Assembly (NCBI RefSeq): GCF_000143415.4
Contig: NW_003314270.1
Location: 2,386,290-2,450,289 of the forward strand
Direction: 5' to 3'
DNA: 64,000 bases
From: Selaginella moellendorffii
Taxonomy: Eukaryota > Streptophyta > Lycopodiopsida > Selaginellales > Selaginellaceae
Below the pieces are notes generated by a model, which ran no database searches, was not told where the DNA came from, and saw nothing but the letters and a program-made list of their open reading frames with translations. Shown piece after piece: positions 44,493 through 55,329 of this stretch (its first letter is position 1; the number at the start of each line of letters is the position of its first letter). A program made the translations under genes and the position numbers.

Positions 44493-46563
44493 GCTACCTA
44501 GAATCGTCTTTGGGAACCTTGAAGGGACTTTATCCCTTAGCTTGCCTAGGCCTCCATTTTCGCAAGCTTTCTAATTGCCATATAGTTTAACATGGACAAT
44601 TCCATATTTTAGACTTTCCATGGCATCAAGGTTGCTAACAACAACATCCTCGAGCACCCTCTTGATTCTCCACTCCCAACTTGCATAACCACCATTGGAT
44701 ATGCCCTTCGATTTCTATAGTTCGGTTCCCTCTCAATACTACTTGCCTTTTGGCCCCATATGTTTCCTTTGGTTATTCTCCTCCAAACTAGGAGGATAGC
44801 TTTGCACATTTTACTATGCCTTAGCAAGTATGCTTAGGGATGAACCTACCCGATAGCCTAGGGAGTGGTTCCTCAATCTTAGGCATGCTCACTTTATAAT
44901 CCCACACACCGGGATTAACGTTACTGTTTATGGGCCTTTACATGCCCATCACCAGCCTTGCCAAAATTCTATTTTTGGCTTTGTTCAATTCGGGTAAACA
45001 GTCTTCTCCTATCTCCACAATCTTGGACATTTGGATAGCACCTTCTATCCATCATTCGCTAGGGACTTAGTCCCTTGGGCTTTATCTATTGCCCTTGCGA
45101 CATGAAACACCACCCCCTGGTGTTCTAGAGTGTTTGGGTGTCCCAATGATGGCCTCCTGACAATGAGCATTCCCATTTACGACATTGACTTACTATATCA
45201 CAACATAAGCAATTTATCCCCCGTAAGGGTATATCTAACTTCCTTATACCATTAAGAAGTCTTGGGTAGCTACCTTCTACCCGTTTAATCAATTATCTTG
45301 CACCTCTTGCTTAGTTGCCCGATAGTTGTCAAGTCTTACAACTCATTGCTTGGTGCTTCCACACCTCTATCATTATCTGGGTCACCACACTCCAACTGCA
45401 TGCCTTCCAGCTTAGGCCTTGCCATTCCCACGTCCGTTGGGATTCCCTTGGCAAGGGGTTCTTAGGAACCCACCATCATAACCTCAAGGTATCACACCTT
45501 GGCATATTTGGTGTTTCCACACCATTGGCCCCACGAGTCTATCCTTATGACACTCCTTTCTAGTGTTTAGGTCTTTGCCAAGACCAATATAGTTGTTCCT
45601 CATGCTAACTATCCGTTAGCACCACACCATAGAGTTTGCACCCAAATCTGGGCCAAAGTTGCTTTCTTCTGGGAATATCTTTCCCACAACTTTAGTATGG
45701 CACATTCTGCCATCAATGAGATACCTACTGTTCTCATACTTGGATCTTATGATCCTCCCCATACCTCATGGGGCACCAACCACCTCAGTCCAAATGCCTC
45801 AACCAATCCCTTAAGACCATTCCCTGACTCCACTTGAGTCATCCAGCATTTTGGACTTTGCTAATCCAACGACCCATAATCCTATTTTTGAGGTGCTAGC
45901 TCACTGGAATACAACTTCTTGTATTCAGGTCCTACTCACAAGGACCATCTTTGCAAGTGTTACTCCGACACTTGATTTGTTCTCTTGGGGCAACCTTTTG
46001 CCCCTTAGGACCACTTGTCCATGTGATGAGAATACCAACTCATCCTCTGAGTACACCCCCACTCCTTGGGTTGTTCTAGCATTTATTAGAGGTAGCCTCG
46101 GCTACCATTTCGAGGACTTGTGTCCTCTTTTGTATTTGACCTTCCATGGTCAACAATTCCGGTCTCAAATTTATGAGTACCAGCTTCAACCATATAAGGG
46201 TAATTTTGTGACTCCTTTATTGTTTTGGAGTCTGCATCTTTCCCGTGAACCCAACTATAGTTGTTTATCACAACTACATTAGCTCGTTTGCTGCGTCAAA
46301 TGCTCATCTGGATCACGTCCTCAACTCTCTAAGGAAACCCTTATATTGTTCCCAAGATCCCAAAGTCGTTCCCTTACTGGCCCCTTTTCTATCCACCATA
46401 TCGTACACAAGTTCACGCATGAACTTGAGTGGAGAGCCATGTCCTCTCGACATGCTACTCCTCGAGGATAGGTCCATATCTAGGACCTTCCAATTCCAAT
46501 ACAAGTGGTGGTATACTTGGCCACCAATAAGAGTCGGGCTAAGGAATAGCTCCGATACCAAGT

Positions 46564-48375
46564 TGTAAGTGACTAAATTTTCCATTCTACTTTAGTCACT
46601 TAACCACACCTCCGACCACTTGGAGGAGTCTCATTCACAACCTCCATAAGTCCAATTCAAGACTTGGGACTTGCTATCCCCAAGAATGGCATCCATGCCA
46701 CTCAACCCTTGCACCTGGTCCAAGTGCTCCACGTGTCCGATCCCATCACCGACACTCAAAGGTACCACCGACATAGCAGCCTATTATGCTAAGGCCATGC
46801 CCAATCACCTTTGCCGCATTGGTAGTCCAATACCACTTGCAACACAGTCTTGTCTCTCCAAGACTGGGCCAACCATCCGTGAGTGGTCATTCCAGATCCA
46901 CTCCTTAGCATCCTTAGGATGCCCACCGACAAGGGGAATAGCCTTCCCCAATATCCCTCTGTCAATCCCCACTAAGTCCCTTTTTGCCCTTGGCCGTGTT
47001 TGCCAACACTGCCACTGGATCGAGGCCCACAGGCCTGACCACTAAGTCCCATGGTCCTCTGGGACTTCCTCGCCACGTGACCATATCCTTGGCCACCACA
47101 CCAAAGGACTGCTCCTTTTCCTTTCCACAGTCTGGGACTTGGGGACAACACTTCGGAACACCGTGGCCTTACACGAGCCACCTAGGTACTCTGCCCGCCT
47201 TCCGCCTTTGGGTGCTCTAGCCATGGGCTTGGAGCGAGGTTCCGTTGAGCCATGCCTAGTATCCAAGTAGGTAGTGCCACCCACACTTGGACTGGGAGCA
47301 TCGGCCAGTCGATCTCCCGGGGGAACTAGAGCTGGCTCTTGAATACTTCACTAAGCTACCCCGCTTGTCAGTCCGTATTCACTCTAGTCTTAGACTTCCC
47401 AGTGGTCAGTTCATCACCCAACACTGGGTCTGGCCCTTCCTGGGCCAAACTGGCCTTTCCTGGCCAAACTGGCTCCACTACAGTCCTCCCCCTTACTATA
47501 CTTTTGGAGCTCACCAAACCCCCCAGGGTCTGGGAGACGAATGCTTTGGGCTTTCACACTCTCAGACTCGAACTCGGACTCGGACTCGGACTCGGACTTG
47601 GACTCGGGCTCGGACTCGGACTCGGACTCGGACTCGGACTCGGACTCGGACTCGGACTCGGACTCGGGCTCGGTCTCGGCCTCCGCCTCGGTCTCGGTCT
47701 CGGTCCCGGTCTCGGTCTCGGTCTCGGTCCCGGTCCCGGTCCCGGTCTCGGTCTCGGTCTCGACCTCAGACTTCATCTCGGGTCCTTCTCGGACTCCATC
47801 TCGGATTCCATCTCAGGTCCATCTCGGACTCCATCTCGGACTCCGTCTCAGTCCATCTCGGACTCCATCTCGGACTCCACTTTGGACTCCATCTCGGACT
47901 CCATCTCGGGTCCATCTCGGACTCCATCTTGGACTCCGTCTCGGTCCATCTCGGACTCCATCTCGGTCCATCTCGAACTCCATCTCGGACTCCGTCTCAG
48001 TCCATCTTGGACTCCATCTCAGACTCTACTTCGGACTCCATCTCGGACTCCATCTCGGACTCCATTTCGGACTCCATCTTAGTCCATCTCGGACTCCATC
48101 TCAGACTCCATCTCGGACTCCACCTCGGACTCCACCTCTGACACTTCCACGTGTCATGTGTTGGTCCTTTTTGGGTCCCTTTTTGGAGCCTCGCTTATTG
48201 CTCGCTTCGTGCTTGTTCCTCGAGCACTTTGTTGGGAGTTCCACTCCCGCTCTCGACCTTTAAGGTCGGAGCTTTTAGTCCAAACGTGTTATGCTCATTT
48301 GGCTTTCACTTCAGCCACTACCACGTGGCACCCTTTCCAGCTCCATTTTGGGGCATAGGGATTTTGTGTCTCACA
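46564..48375 (-). repeat. 5' LTR of outer element A (1812 bp)
   Basis: It runs TGTAAGTGAC to TGTGTCTCACA and is followed by CTATT. It has an array at 47568-48140. The primer site lies to its left (about 46549-46561). Confidence 0.9.
47568..48140. repeat. Hexamer-based array in the outer A 5' LTR
   Basis: It has the same structure as 30277-30889 but a different unit order and length, so the outer LTRs have drifted by repeat gain and loss. Confidence 0.9.
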
Positions 48376-48880
48376 CTATTGTACCAGCTCCTACTTGGTC
48401 CTACTTGGTTTCAGCTACTTACTACACAAGCAAGGGGACCGTTAGCCATCTATCCACAGTTTCCCAAATCTCTCCCAATCCCCCTAGACTGGACTTAAGG
48501 TTTGGCTACACTCCCTGCAAGCACAAGTAGCCAAGTACACCAAGCCTCCAAGTTCCTAACATCCCTTGGTACAATAAGACTTGATCATGGGACCCTCTAA
48601 ATCCCAAGCTTTGGGTGCAACTCTCGCTTTGGGACACCGAGGGGAAACACCGTGGCCTAACGGCCTGGTATAGGTACCTTTACCCCCCCCCCCCCCCCCC
48701 CCTCCTGGAAGACACACTCTTTGGGCTTTCACCCCTAGACCTATATTAGTACTTGGACTCGGTCTCGGACTCGATCTCGGACTCGATCTCGGACTCGATC
48801 TCGGACCCGACCTCGGACTCAGTCTCGGACTTGATGTCGGACTCGACCTCGGACCTGATCTCAGACTCGACCTTGGACCC
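48376..48880 (-). repeat. B LTR, part continuing after outer A
   Basis: It resumes the B LTR text and includes an 18-base C-run (about 48684-48702) and a short CTCGGACTCGAT array (48752-48876). It then stops at TGTAGCACATG. Confidence 0.65.
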
Positions 48881-49041
48881 TGTAGCACATGTGATCATGG
48901 GATGAGATTTGGATATACTGTCACTGTGGATCTTTGGAACCTTGGGGGATAAATGGGGATAAAATAGCCACTAAGGCTCTCTAATCAAGCAATTGCCCCT
49001 TTTCCAGTTGGCTTAAGGGGAGAGAGATAAGGTGTGCTACA
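48881..49041 (+). mobile_element. Short D-related LTR (161 bp)
   Basis: It begins TGTAGCACATG and ends GGTGTGCTACA. It is followed by a D-type primer site TTTGGTATCAAAG and leader GAGTCTCAGCGAGTACTAT, as at 62212. Confidence 0.6.
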
Positions 49042-49164
49042 TTTGGTATCAAAGAATGAGTCTCAGCGAGTACTATTCAATGAGATTTAGTCTCGTTGAA
49101 TAGTACTTGCTAAGATTCATTGTCTGATACTAAATGTAGCACACATTATCTCTCTCCCCTTAAG
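49012..49164. repeat. 153-bp near-perfect palindrome at the junction of two LTRs
   Basis: The left arm CTTAAGGGGAGAGAGATAA, then the LTR end, primer site and leader, is mirrored in inverse order to CCCCTTAAG at the right. The centre is near 49088. Two 5' LTR and primer-site ends thus face each other with almost no interior between. Confidence 0.85.
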
Positions 49165-49759
49165 AGAGATAATGTAGCGCACCTCTCCCCCTGGGGGACA
49201 ATCGCTTTGGGCTTTCACCCAATTGCTTGTATTAGTATTTGGACTCGGACTCGGACTTGGACTCGGACTCAGACTCAGACTCAGACTCAGTTTCGGTCCC
49301 TGATTCAGACTCGGACTCGGTCTCGGTCTCAGTCCCGGTCTCAGTTCCATTTCAGACTCCATCTCGGACTCCATCTCAGGTCCATCTCGGACTCCATCTT
49401 GAGTCCATCTCGGACTCCATCTCGGTCCACCTCGACTCCATCTCGAGTCCATCTTGGACTCCATCTTGGACTCCATCTTGGCCATCTCGAACTCCATCTC
49501 GGACTCCATCTCGGGTCCATCTCAGACACTTCCACGTGTCATGTGTTGGTTCTTTTTGGGTCCCTTTTTAGAGCTTTGCTTATTGCTCGCTTCATGCTCA
49601 TTCCTCAAGCACTTTGTTGGGAGTTTCACTCCTGCTCTCGACCTTTCAAGTCAGAGCTTTTAGTCCAAACGTGTTACGCTCATTTGGCTTTCGCTTCAGC
49701 CACTACCACATGGCACCCTTTTGGCTCCACTTTGGGGCTTAGGGGTTTTGTGTCTCATA
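49135..49759 (-). mobile_element. Chimeric LTR: D-type end and A-type body
   Basis: The left end (TGTAGCACAC plus primer site) is D-like. From about 49195 on it follows the A LTR: the CTTTGGGCTTTCACCC module, an array at 49237-49532, then the A 3' part through GGTTTTGTGTCTCATA. The first A base pair is mutated (TG to TA on the element strand). Confidence 0.65.
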
Positions 49760-51098
49760 CGAGCTTCCCTGGGAGGGCTAGTAAATGTCGTGAATGACTC
49801 TCTACCAAAGTTGCTCGTGTAATGAGTAACTTTGAGTTAGGGACTAGATCACGTACCTCAGTTTGGATTTCACCCGACTTAATGGCCATATGGGCTCTGG
49901 CCTTCTTCGAGTAGAGACATTCCCTTGAGAAGTGTCCCACTTCACCGTAGTTGAAGCATATGTTGTTTCCCACACTGCTAGCAAAATTGACCTTCTTATC
50001 CGTGGGTTTGTCTCTTTTTGCTTGACTCCCCTATATACTTGCTTGCTAGCCCTTGGATCTGCCTTTTCGGAACCCCAAGGACTCATTCTTAGAGAAACTC
50101 TTCTTGAATTTCCCTTTGCCATATGTTCCCCTTGGTTTGGCCCCTTTGCCAAACGTGGACCCCAACCCTGTCGTGTTTCCCTTTCGCACGTTATCATTGA
50201 AATGCACCTTGATAGCTATATCAAACACTTCCTTGTAGTTTGTCTGGTTCCAATGTATCACCTCATCGCAAGCCCAAGTTTGCAAGCCTAATATGAAGGC
50301 ATGGAATGTGTCTACATCACCCATATCCGTGACAAGTATCCTCTTTGCTATAAACCCATTCACATACTCTTGAATGGTTCCGGTCTGCTTCAGCCTACTC
50401 AGCTCATCCCTTAAGTGCAGAGTAACATTCGGAGGAACGTAAATTGCGCAGATCCTCGCCTTCATCATTTTCCAACTGACCACTGGTCCTTCATTGGCCT
50501 CTGTCGTTCTCCACCAAGACTTAGCATTACCTGCCAAAGTATGGTTTTGCACATAGAACCTTCTCCGAGCTTGGTAACCGTAATGATCGAAAGTAGTCCT
50601 CCATATTGTAAAACCAATCTTCCACCACCTTATAGTCATTCACTTCCTTGAAGACTAATGGGGGCTTTGGTTTGTACTTGGGAACTGCTTCCGAGACTGA
50701 TTCCACTTCAGTCTGTTTGACCTTTTTTAGTTCCGCCTCAGTCCCCACCAAAGGTCCGCACCTTCTGCGCTGCCAGCATCTGCAATCTTTCACTTTTTTT
50801 TCCGCTTCGTCACACTTTAGCTTGCGTACAAGGGTCTCTAGTAGGGCATTGGTCTGTGCCAATTATCCTTCTAGAACATCCAATCGAGCCTTGGACGACC
50901 AAACTTCACTATTGGACTCCTGTTTAGAAGTTTCCTCACTAGAATCCTCCTCATGCAAGGATTCCTCATCCATAGGTTCTTGATCAATCGGAGGCTCCAG
51001 CTCTAGAGGACGTTCTATCTCTGCCTTGGTTCGTTTACACCCTACCTTTACCATTTCCCAGCAATCCACCTTTATCCTTCGCTAGAACTGAGGAAAAT
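49760..51098 (-). pseudogene. Gag of element B, copy 2
   Basis: It holds the longest Gag frame of family B, at 50046-50639: FRRFYVQNHTLAG-like text, AKSWWRT, LHLRDELSRLKQTGTIQEY (the retrotransposon Gag core), then basic GKGAKPRGTYGKGKFKKSF. Upstream (50527-51069) is an acidic, Glu-rich N-terminus with MDEESLHEEDSSEE. Downstream (49755-49973) is CFNYGEVGHFSREC, a zinc knuckle in which the second Cys is Tyr. It then reads towards a protease that is cut off by the chimeric LTR. Frame changes separate the blocks. No pol remains. Confidence 0.8.
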
Positions 51099-51113
51099 GC
51101 TCCAATACCAAAT
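51099..51113 (-). other. Primer binding site of element B copy 2
   Basis: The minus strand reads ATTTGGTATTGGAGC, the initiator-tRNA-Met type, directly inside the LTR. Confidence 0.75.
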
Positions 51114-51851
51114 TGTAAGCCATAAATTTTTCTTTTCCAATTTGCCAGCTTACGTCGTCTATTTGACCAACACCGCCTTGGCTTTAGCTAAGTTCCCTCG
51201 CCAAGGTTCCCACTTATTGTACCAACTCCTACTTGATCCTATTTGGTTTTAGCTACTCACTACACAAGCAATAGAGCATTATCCATCCATCCACGAATTC
51301 CCAAATCTCTCCCAATCCCCCTCCCCGGGTTAGACTGAACTTAAGGTTCAACTACACTCCCTATAGGCACAAGCAGCCAAGTACACCAAGCCTCTAGGTT
51401 CCTAATATCCCTTGATACAACAAGACTTGATCATAAGACCCTCTAAATCCCAAGTCTTGGGTGTAACTCTCACTTCGGGATGCCAAGGGGAAACACCGTG
51501 GCCTAACAACCCAGTATGGGTACTTCTACCCCCTGCCTCGCTTCCTTCCCGAAGGGAAGGCCCAAGCCCTTAGGAAGGGCGAGAACCAATAAGCCACAAG
51601 GTACTCAAATGGGGCACCACTCCACATGAGTTAGGATCACCACAATTGGTTTCCCTTCCAAGAGTGGGAGTTGCTCTTGAGCACTTCCTTGGGTGGCCCC
51701 TCCAGCACCACCCGAGTCCATGCTCACTCCCACCCAAGACCCCTTGGCCCCACTATTAACCTCAAGTTAGTTTGAAAGCACCACTAGAGAGTTCCTTCAA
51801 GATTGATTCCTAAATCTCACTATCTTTACTATACTTTTGGAACCCCTTACA
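51114..51851 (-). repeat. 5' LTR of element B copy 2 (738 bp)
   Basis: TGTAAGCC to CCCCTTACA. It matches 1511-2220 of copy 1 but lacks the hexamer array, and ends where element C gag text begins. Confidence 0.8.
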
Positions 51852-52975
51852 GACCTTCCACTGCAGCAGCACCAACAAAACGTTGTTAACACCAAGGTCT
51901 CCACCCAGAAAATGGTGGCCGCCAATATGGAAAACGCCAACAATGCTGATAAATATGACTAACTTCATGACATGCCCAGCAATGAACATCATGGCCATGA
52001 CCACGTCCTTGTCCTTATCCTTGGACTCGAGCAGTAGCAGCATCAACCTCTATTGTAACAAGACTATCACCCATAGGAAGTGGAGTTGAAAGACGTGCAG
52101 CAAAAAGTGGAAGAAGTGACGTCTCCTAACATTGTGCCAAGCGAAGAGCATCATCAAGGGTGGTTGGAGCAAGTGCATGTAGAAGTCCAACAAGATTTTG
52201 ACGAAGTGTTAGCCACAATATTCCTAGCTTGATCCGCTCTAATATATTTGGCTCTGTATGAAGCAAGAAACTTCGGAAACAAATGCCAAATTGCATCACT
52301 GACTCAAATGGCCCTTGACGAAGATGATGTAATTGTTAAAAGGCATTATCATAATCGTCGGCATGTCCGAATGCACGGTTAAAGATGTTTGGGAGAACAC
52401 TCCAATCCCCACGAGTGGCTATGCTCAAACCATTGTACTATTGCAACACCGTGCCTTAGAGATATGTGGGAAACTCACGCAAACATCTAGCATTATCCCA
52501 AGAATGATATGGGGCAATCATTGTGAAATGATCGAACCAAATACACATCGTCCCTAGGATTCTTGTGAAAGAACTCCGACCAAATGCAAGGATTGGCACC
52601 AAGAGCAGGAGGAGCTGTACTATGTGTCGTGAATGCCACCATCAACTGAGTTTGATTGTTCAATTGCAATTGCACAACATCAAGCAATTGCACCAACTAC
52701 TACTCCAAAGTCAAAAGAGGAGGAAACTACTAATTTGCCATAAAGATGAATGAAAAGGAAAGAGAAAAAGAAGAAAAGTGAAAAAAAAACTAGAAAGAAA
52801 GGGATATTTAGACAATGCAAAAGCTACATCTAAACCAAAATTCTGAAAGAAAAAAACAAAAGAAAGGAAATGGAGAAAACTAGATCTAGATAATGCAAAA
52901 GTTACATCTAAACCAAAATCCCAAATCTAAGCACTTCTCAAGGACAATCAAAGGTGCCCCACAGCTCCACCAATA
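51852..52975 (-). pseudogene. Gag region of element C copy 2
   Basis: It matches 5245-5995 plus 13204-13579 without the D insertion. The minus strand keeps traces of the zinc-knuckle region (about 51930-52010: MFIAGHVMKLVI-type text, disrupted). Frames are short and broken. Confidence 0.65.
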
Positions 52976-53149
52976 TGAGTGCATGGAATATAGAATGGAA
53001 ATACAGAAAATGTGCATATCAATTAGCTTAAAAACCCTAATTTATATATAAGAGCAAGTGGTCCGGATTGAAACCAATCTGATGGCTGCCAAAATCCCAC
53101 TATGCTAATATTAATATACAGTATCATAGTCGTACACTTGGACTTCACA
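52976..53149 (-). repeat. 5' LTR of element C copy 2 (174 bp)
   Basis: TGAGTGCATGG to GGACTTCACA. It has the same position relative to the secreted-protein gene as 13580-13753. Confidence 0.8.
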
Positions 53150-53240
53150 TAAAGAATTATTTATATTATTTATTGACTGACTTTACAATGTGTTTATGAC
53201 TATATTTATTCACTAGGCTACTCATAAATTACCATTAACT

Positions 53241-53618
53241 ATGTATTTAGCTTTTTTTTGTTTTCAATTTTTAATAGATCTTTATTTAAATGAAGTTATT
53301 GATTGTTCAAATCCTTCTTGGAAAAAACTCATGACTTGTGTTTTAGATATTTATTATAATAACTATGGCAGAGATGTAAATGTTTTTATATATAAATCTT
53401 CTTTATCATTTGAAATTAGAATAGATCCAAATCCAATAATAGAAATTTTTGATTTTACAGTAGATGGAGAGCTTTATCAATTAATTGTTTTTCCAGGCTC
53501 GGCAAAATATAAAACAAAAGGTGATTATGGTTGGAGTAATTGGTCATTCGAAGGATGTTATAAACATGATGATTCAATTATTGTAGAATTTTTATATTAT
53601 AAAAGTAATTGTAAATAA
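53241..53618 (+). CDS. Small secreted cysteine-containing protein, copy 2 (unknown function)
   Basis: The frame codes for about 125 residues, homologous along its length to 13852-14244. A small in-frame deletion shortens the N-terminus, but the hydrophobic signal segment (LAFFCFQFLIDLYL) remains. All four cysteines and the block KTKGDYGWSNWSFEGC are kept. By hand count, 19 codons differ by amino acid and three are silent changes, with no stop or frameshift. Its neighbours repeat those of copy 1: C-element LTR upstream, candidate exon downstream. Function is unknown. The protein probably enters the secretory pathway. It could be an expressed paralogue under relaxed or diversifying selection, or a young pseudogene that has not yet gained a stop. 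Confidence 0.6.
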   Translation: MYLAFFCFQFLIDLYLNEVIDCSNPSWKKLMTCVLDIYYNNYGRDVNVFIYKSSLSFEIRIDPNPIIEIFDFTVDGELYQLIVFPGSAKYKTKGDYGWSNWSFEGCYKHDDSIIVEFLYYKSNCK

Positions 53619-54346
53619 GAAATAATTTTCTGTATATTGCAATACTTTCTTTCCTTTTTTAACATAAAATTATTTTATATAATCAATTCTATATTATATT
53701 TTAAATATATATTTCTAATTTTAATATTTAAAGATGCAAATGTATAATTATGTTCTGCACTATAGATTTGCTACACCATACAGCAACACTTACTTTGTAT
53801 TAGAAAAGATAATTAAATAATTATTAATACAATAAGCTGGTAATAAAGATTATCAATTGAAGATTTTAATAATTAAATTTATTTTTGAATAATAATTTCC
53901 AAATACATAGCTTAAATATAAATCTGGTGTGAAATGACAATGTTATCTAACTACAAACGTTTTGTTTTAATGGTATAACAATTAAAATATAAAAGAATAT
54001 ACTATAACATTCTGGCGGCCCTCCTGCCCCAAACATGAACCTTTTGGATGTTCTGCTTGATCTATCCTCCCGCGCCACCTCCCCCAGGCAGCATCGCCAT
54101 TGGACTCTCGGGAGAGGGCTTGCCGAGCGTGATAGCTTGGAGCGCTCCATTCCCAACTGGTAACGCATCTCTCGCCTCGAATCCCTAGCCTGCTACAAGC
54201 GATTTGACATGAACCATGGGAATATTCCAAGAATATTCCATGGCCTATGGGATTTAAGGCCGTAATGCCTTAAGGGTTGGGAGGTTGGCCTAGGGTTCGC
54301 TCTTTTGTTCATTTCATTAGTATCGGAGCAGTACGTTCTTTTGGGG

Positions 54347-55329
54347 ATGGCGGGTGAGCAAGACATTGATCCTGATGAAGAGTATGGCGTTAGTGATGAT
54401 AGCCATGATGATGCGGAAGAGACTCTTGATGATGTCGTTATGCGGCAAGGACGCCAGATTTCTGAGGTTCAGAGCGACATAAAGGAGGTTAAGGATTCCG
54501 TCAATCTCATTAAGGATTTCTTGCTTCGCATGAACCCTCATTGAATCAATCTCATGTCCGTGATTACCAGTGGTACATCAAGCATGCCAAGGATTATGGT
54601 ATCGTGGAATGGAAATCATCACCGGATGTTTGTGATAGTCAAGAGGTTGATTCTTGGTTGGAATTGTGGGAAAGTTGTTGGTCTCACAATCCTTGTGAGG
54701 ATAAAGTGAAGATAGATTTCTTTGTGACGAAGCTTATGGGCCATGCTTCTTCGTGGTGGAAGAACTACATCAAAGCTAATCCGAAGCCGGCTTCTTGGAC
54801 TGATTTGACAAAGGTTTTCTGCGCTTCGTTTGTCAAGAAGTTTGAAGAAGTTGATCTTGTGAATCAGTTGTTAGAGATCCGGCAAGAGACTCTGTCTTTG
54901 GATGCGTATGCCCGCAAGTTCCGTGATCTTTGCCTTAGTCTCACAGGCGAGCTGCTAAAGGTGCACTGTTTTATCAAAGGATTGAGCTCGGTGGATGTGC
55001 AACAGAAGGTCAAGAAGGATTTTCTAGCAACATTGACTGATGCTATCACTAAGGCTCAAATCTTTTCGCCTGAACCGTCAGTCAACTCTGTCAACTCTGG
55101 TCAACGAGATGGTCTACGGAGTAGTCAACATGATGACCAGCTCGCCAATGCTTCATATTCGGGGAAGAAACAGCCATTGTTCTGTTATGGCTGGAAGCAT
55201 GAAAATGGTAGTGAGGCTAAGAAACTTCGTTTGGACCAGCAAGAGAAGGACAAGGCGGAGGGCAATTGTTTTCATTGCCATAGAGCTGGACATCAGAGCA
55301 AGGATTGTTCTGAAGGGGTCAATGAATAA
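54347..55329 (+). pseudogene. Gag of element E with zinc knuckle
   Basis: The start MAGEQDIDPDEEYG is followed by an acidic helix (QISEVQSDIKEVKDSVNLIK), then a stop at 54542-54544. The remainder continues in another frame from 54541 to 55329. It holds the Gag core (DSWLELWESCWSHNP-like, WWKNYIKANPKP, FVKKFEEVDLVNQLLEIRQ) and ends with a proper knuckle CFHCHRAGHQSKDC (CX2CX4HX4C). One small indel therefore separates two otherwise intact halves. Confidence 0.85.

Larger units (their letters stand above)
39991..46563 (-). other. Interior of outer element A
   Basis: It aligns in reverse complement with 33015-36950 but is longer because of a 2.1-kb tandem duplication and the TRIM. No protein domain is seen. 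The segment at 45315-46570 carries frames of up to 143 residues with no recognised motif. Confidence 0.75.
29292..48375 (-). mobile_element. Outer LTR retrotransposon A (LARD-like) with nested insertions
   Basis: LTRs are at 29292-31122 and 46564-48375, with the target duplication CTATT at 29287-29291 and 48376-48380. The primer site beside the right LTR shows minus orientation. The interior comprises 31123-31251 plus 39991-46563. It contains a second A element and a TRIM. No gag or pol motif is present in the interior. The element sits inside the B LTR: B text at the left flank (CCAAGGTTCCCACCTATT) continues at the right (GTACCAGCTCCTACTTGG). Confidence 0.9.
29190..51851 (-). mobile_element. 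Element B, copy 2 (interrupted by element A)
   Basis: Left LTR pieces are at 29190-29291 and 48376-48880, gag is at 49760-51098 and the right 5' LTR at 51114-51851. The first base after 29189 gives TATAAGCC, a mutated TGTAAGCC. No 5-bp duplication is visible at the outer ends, because element C sequence is missing at the site. Confidence 0.65.
26500..53149 (-). mobile_element. Ty3/gypsy element C, copy 2 (host of nested insertions)
   Basis: The 3' LTR is at 26500-26674 and the 5' LTR at 52976-53149. Between them lie integrase (27067-27800), RNase H (28070-28486), RT (28738-29189) and gag (51855-52975). The protease region expected between RT and gag is missing and replaced by 22.7 kb of B and A elements. 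Flanking 5-mers (AGGTA left, TAAAG right) do not match, so one end has been altered or the LTRs come from different insertions. Confidence 0.75.

Noticed and set aside
47287-48263. Frames of up to 284 residues in the outer A 5' LTR
   Set aside because: Array artefact again; the same text reads open on the other strand.
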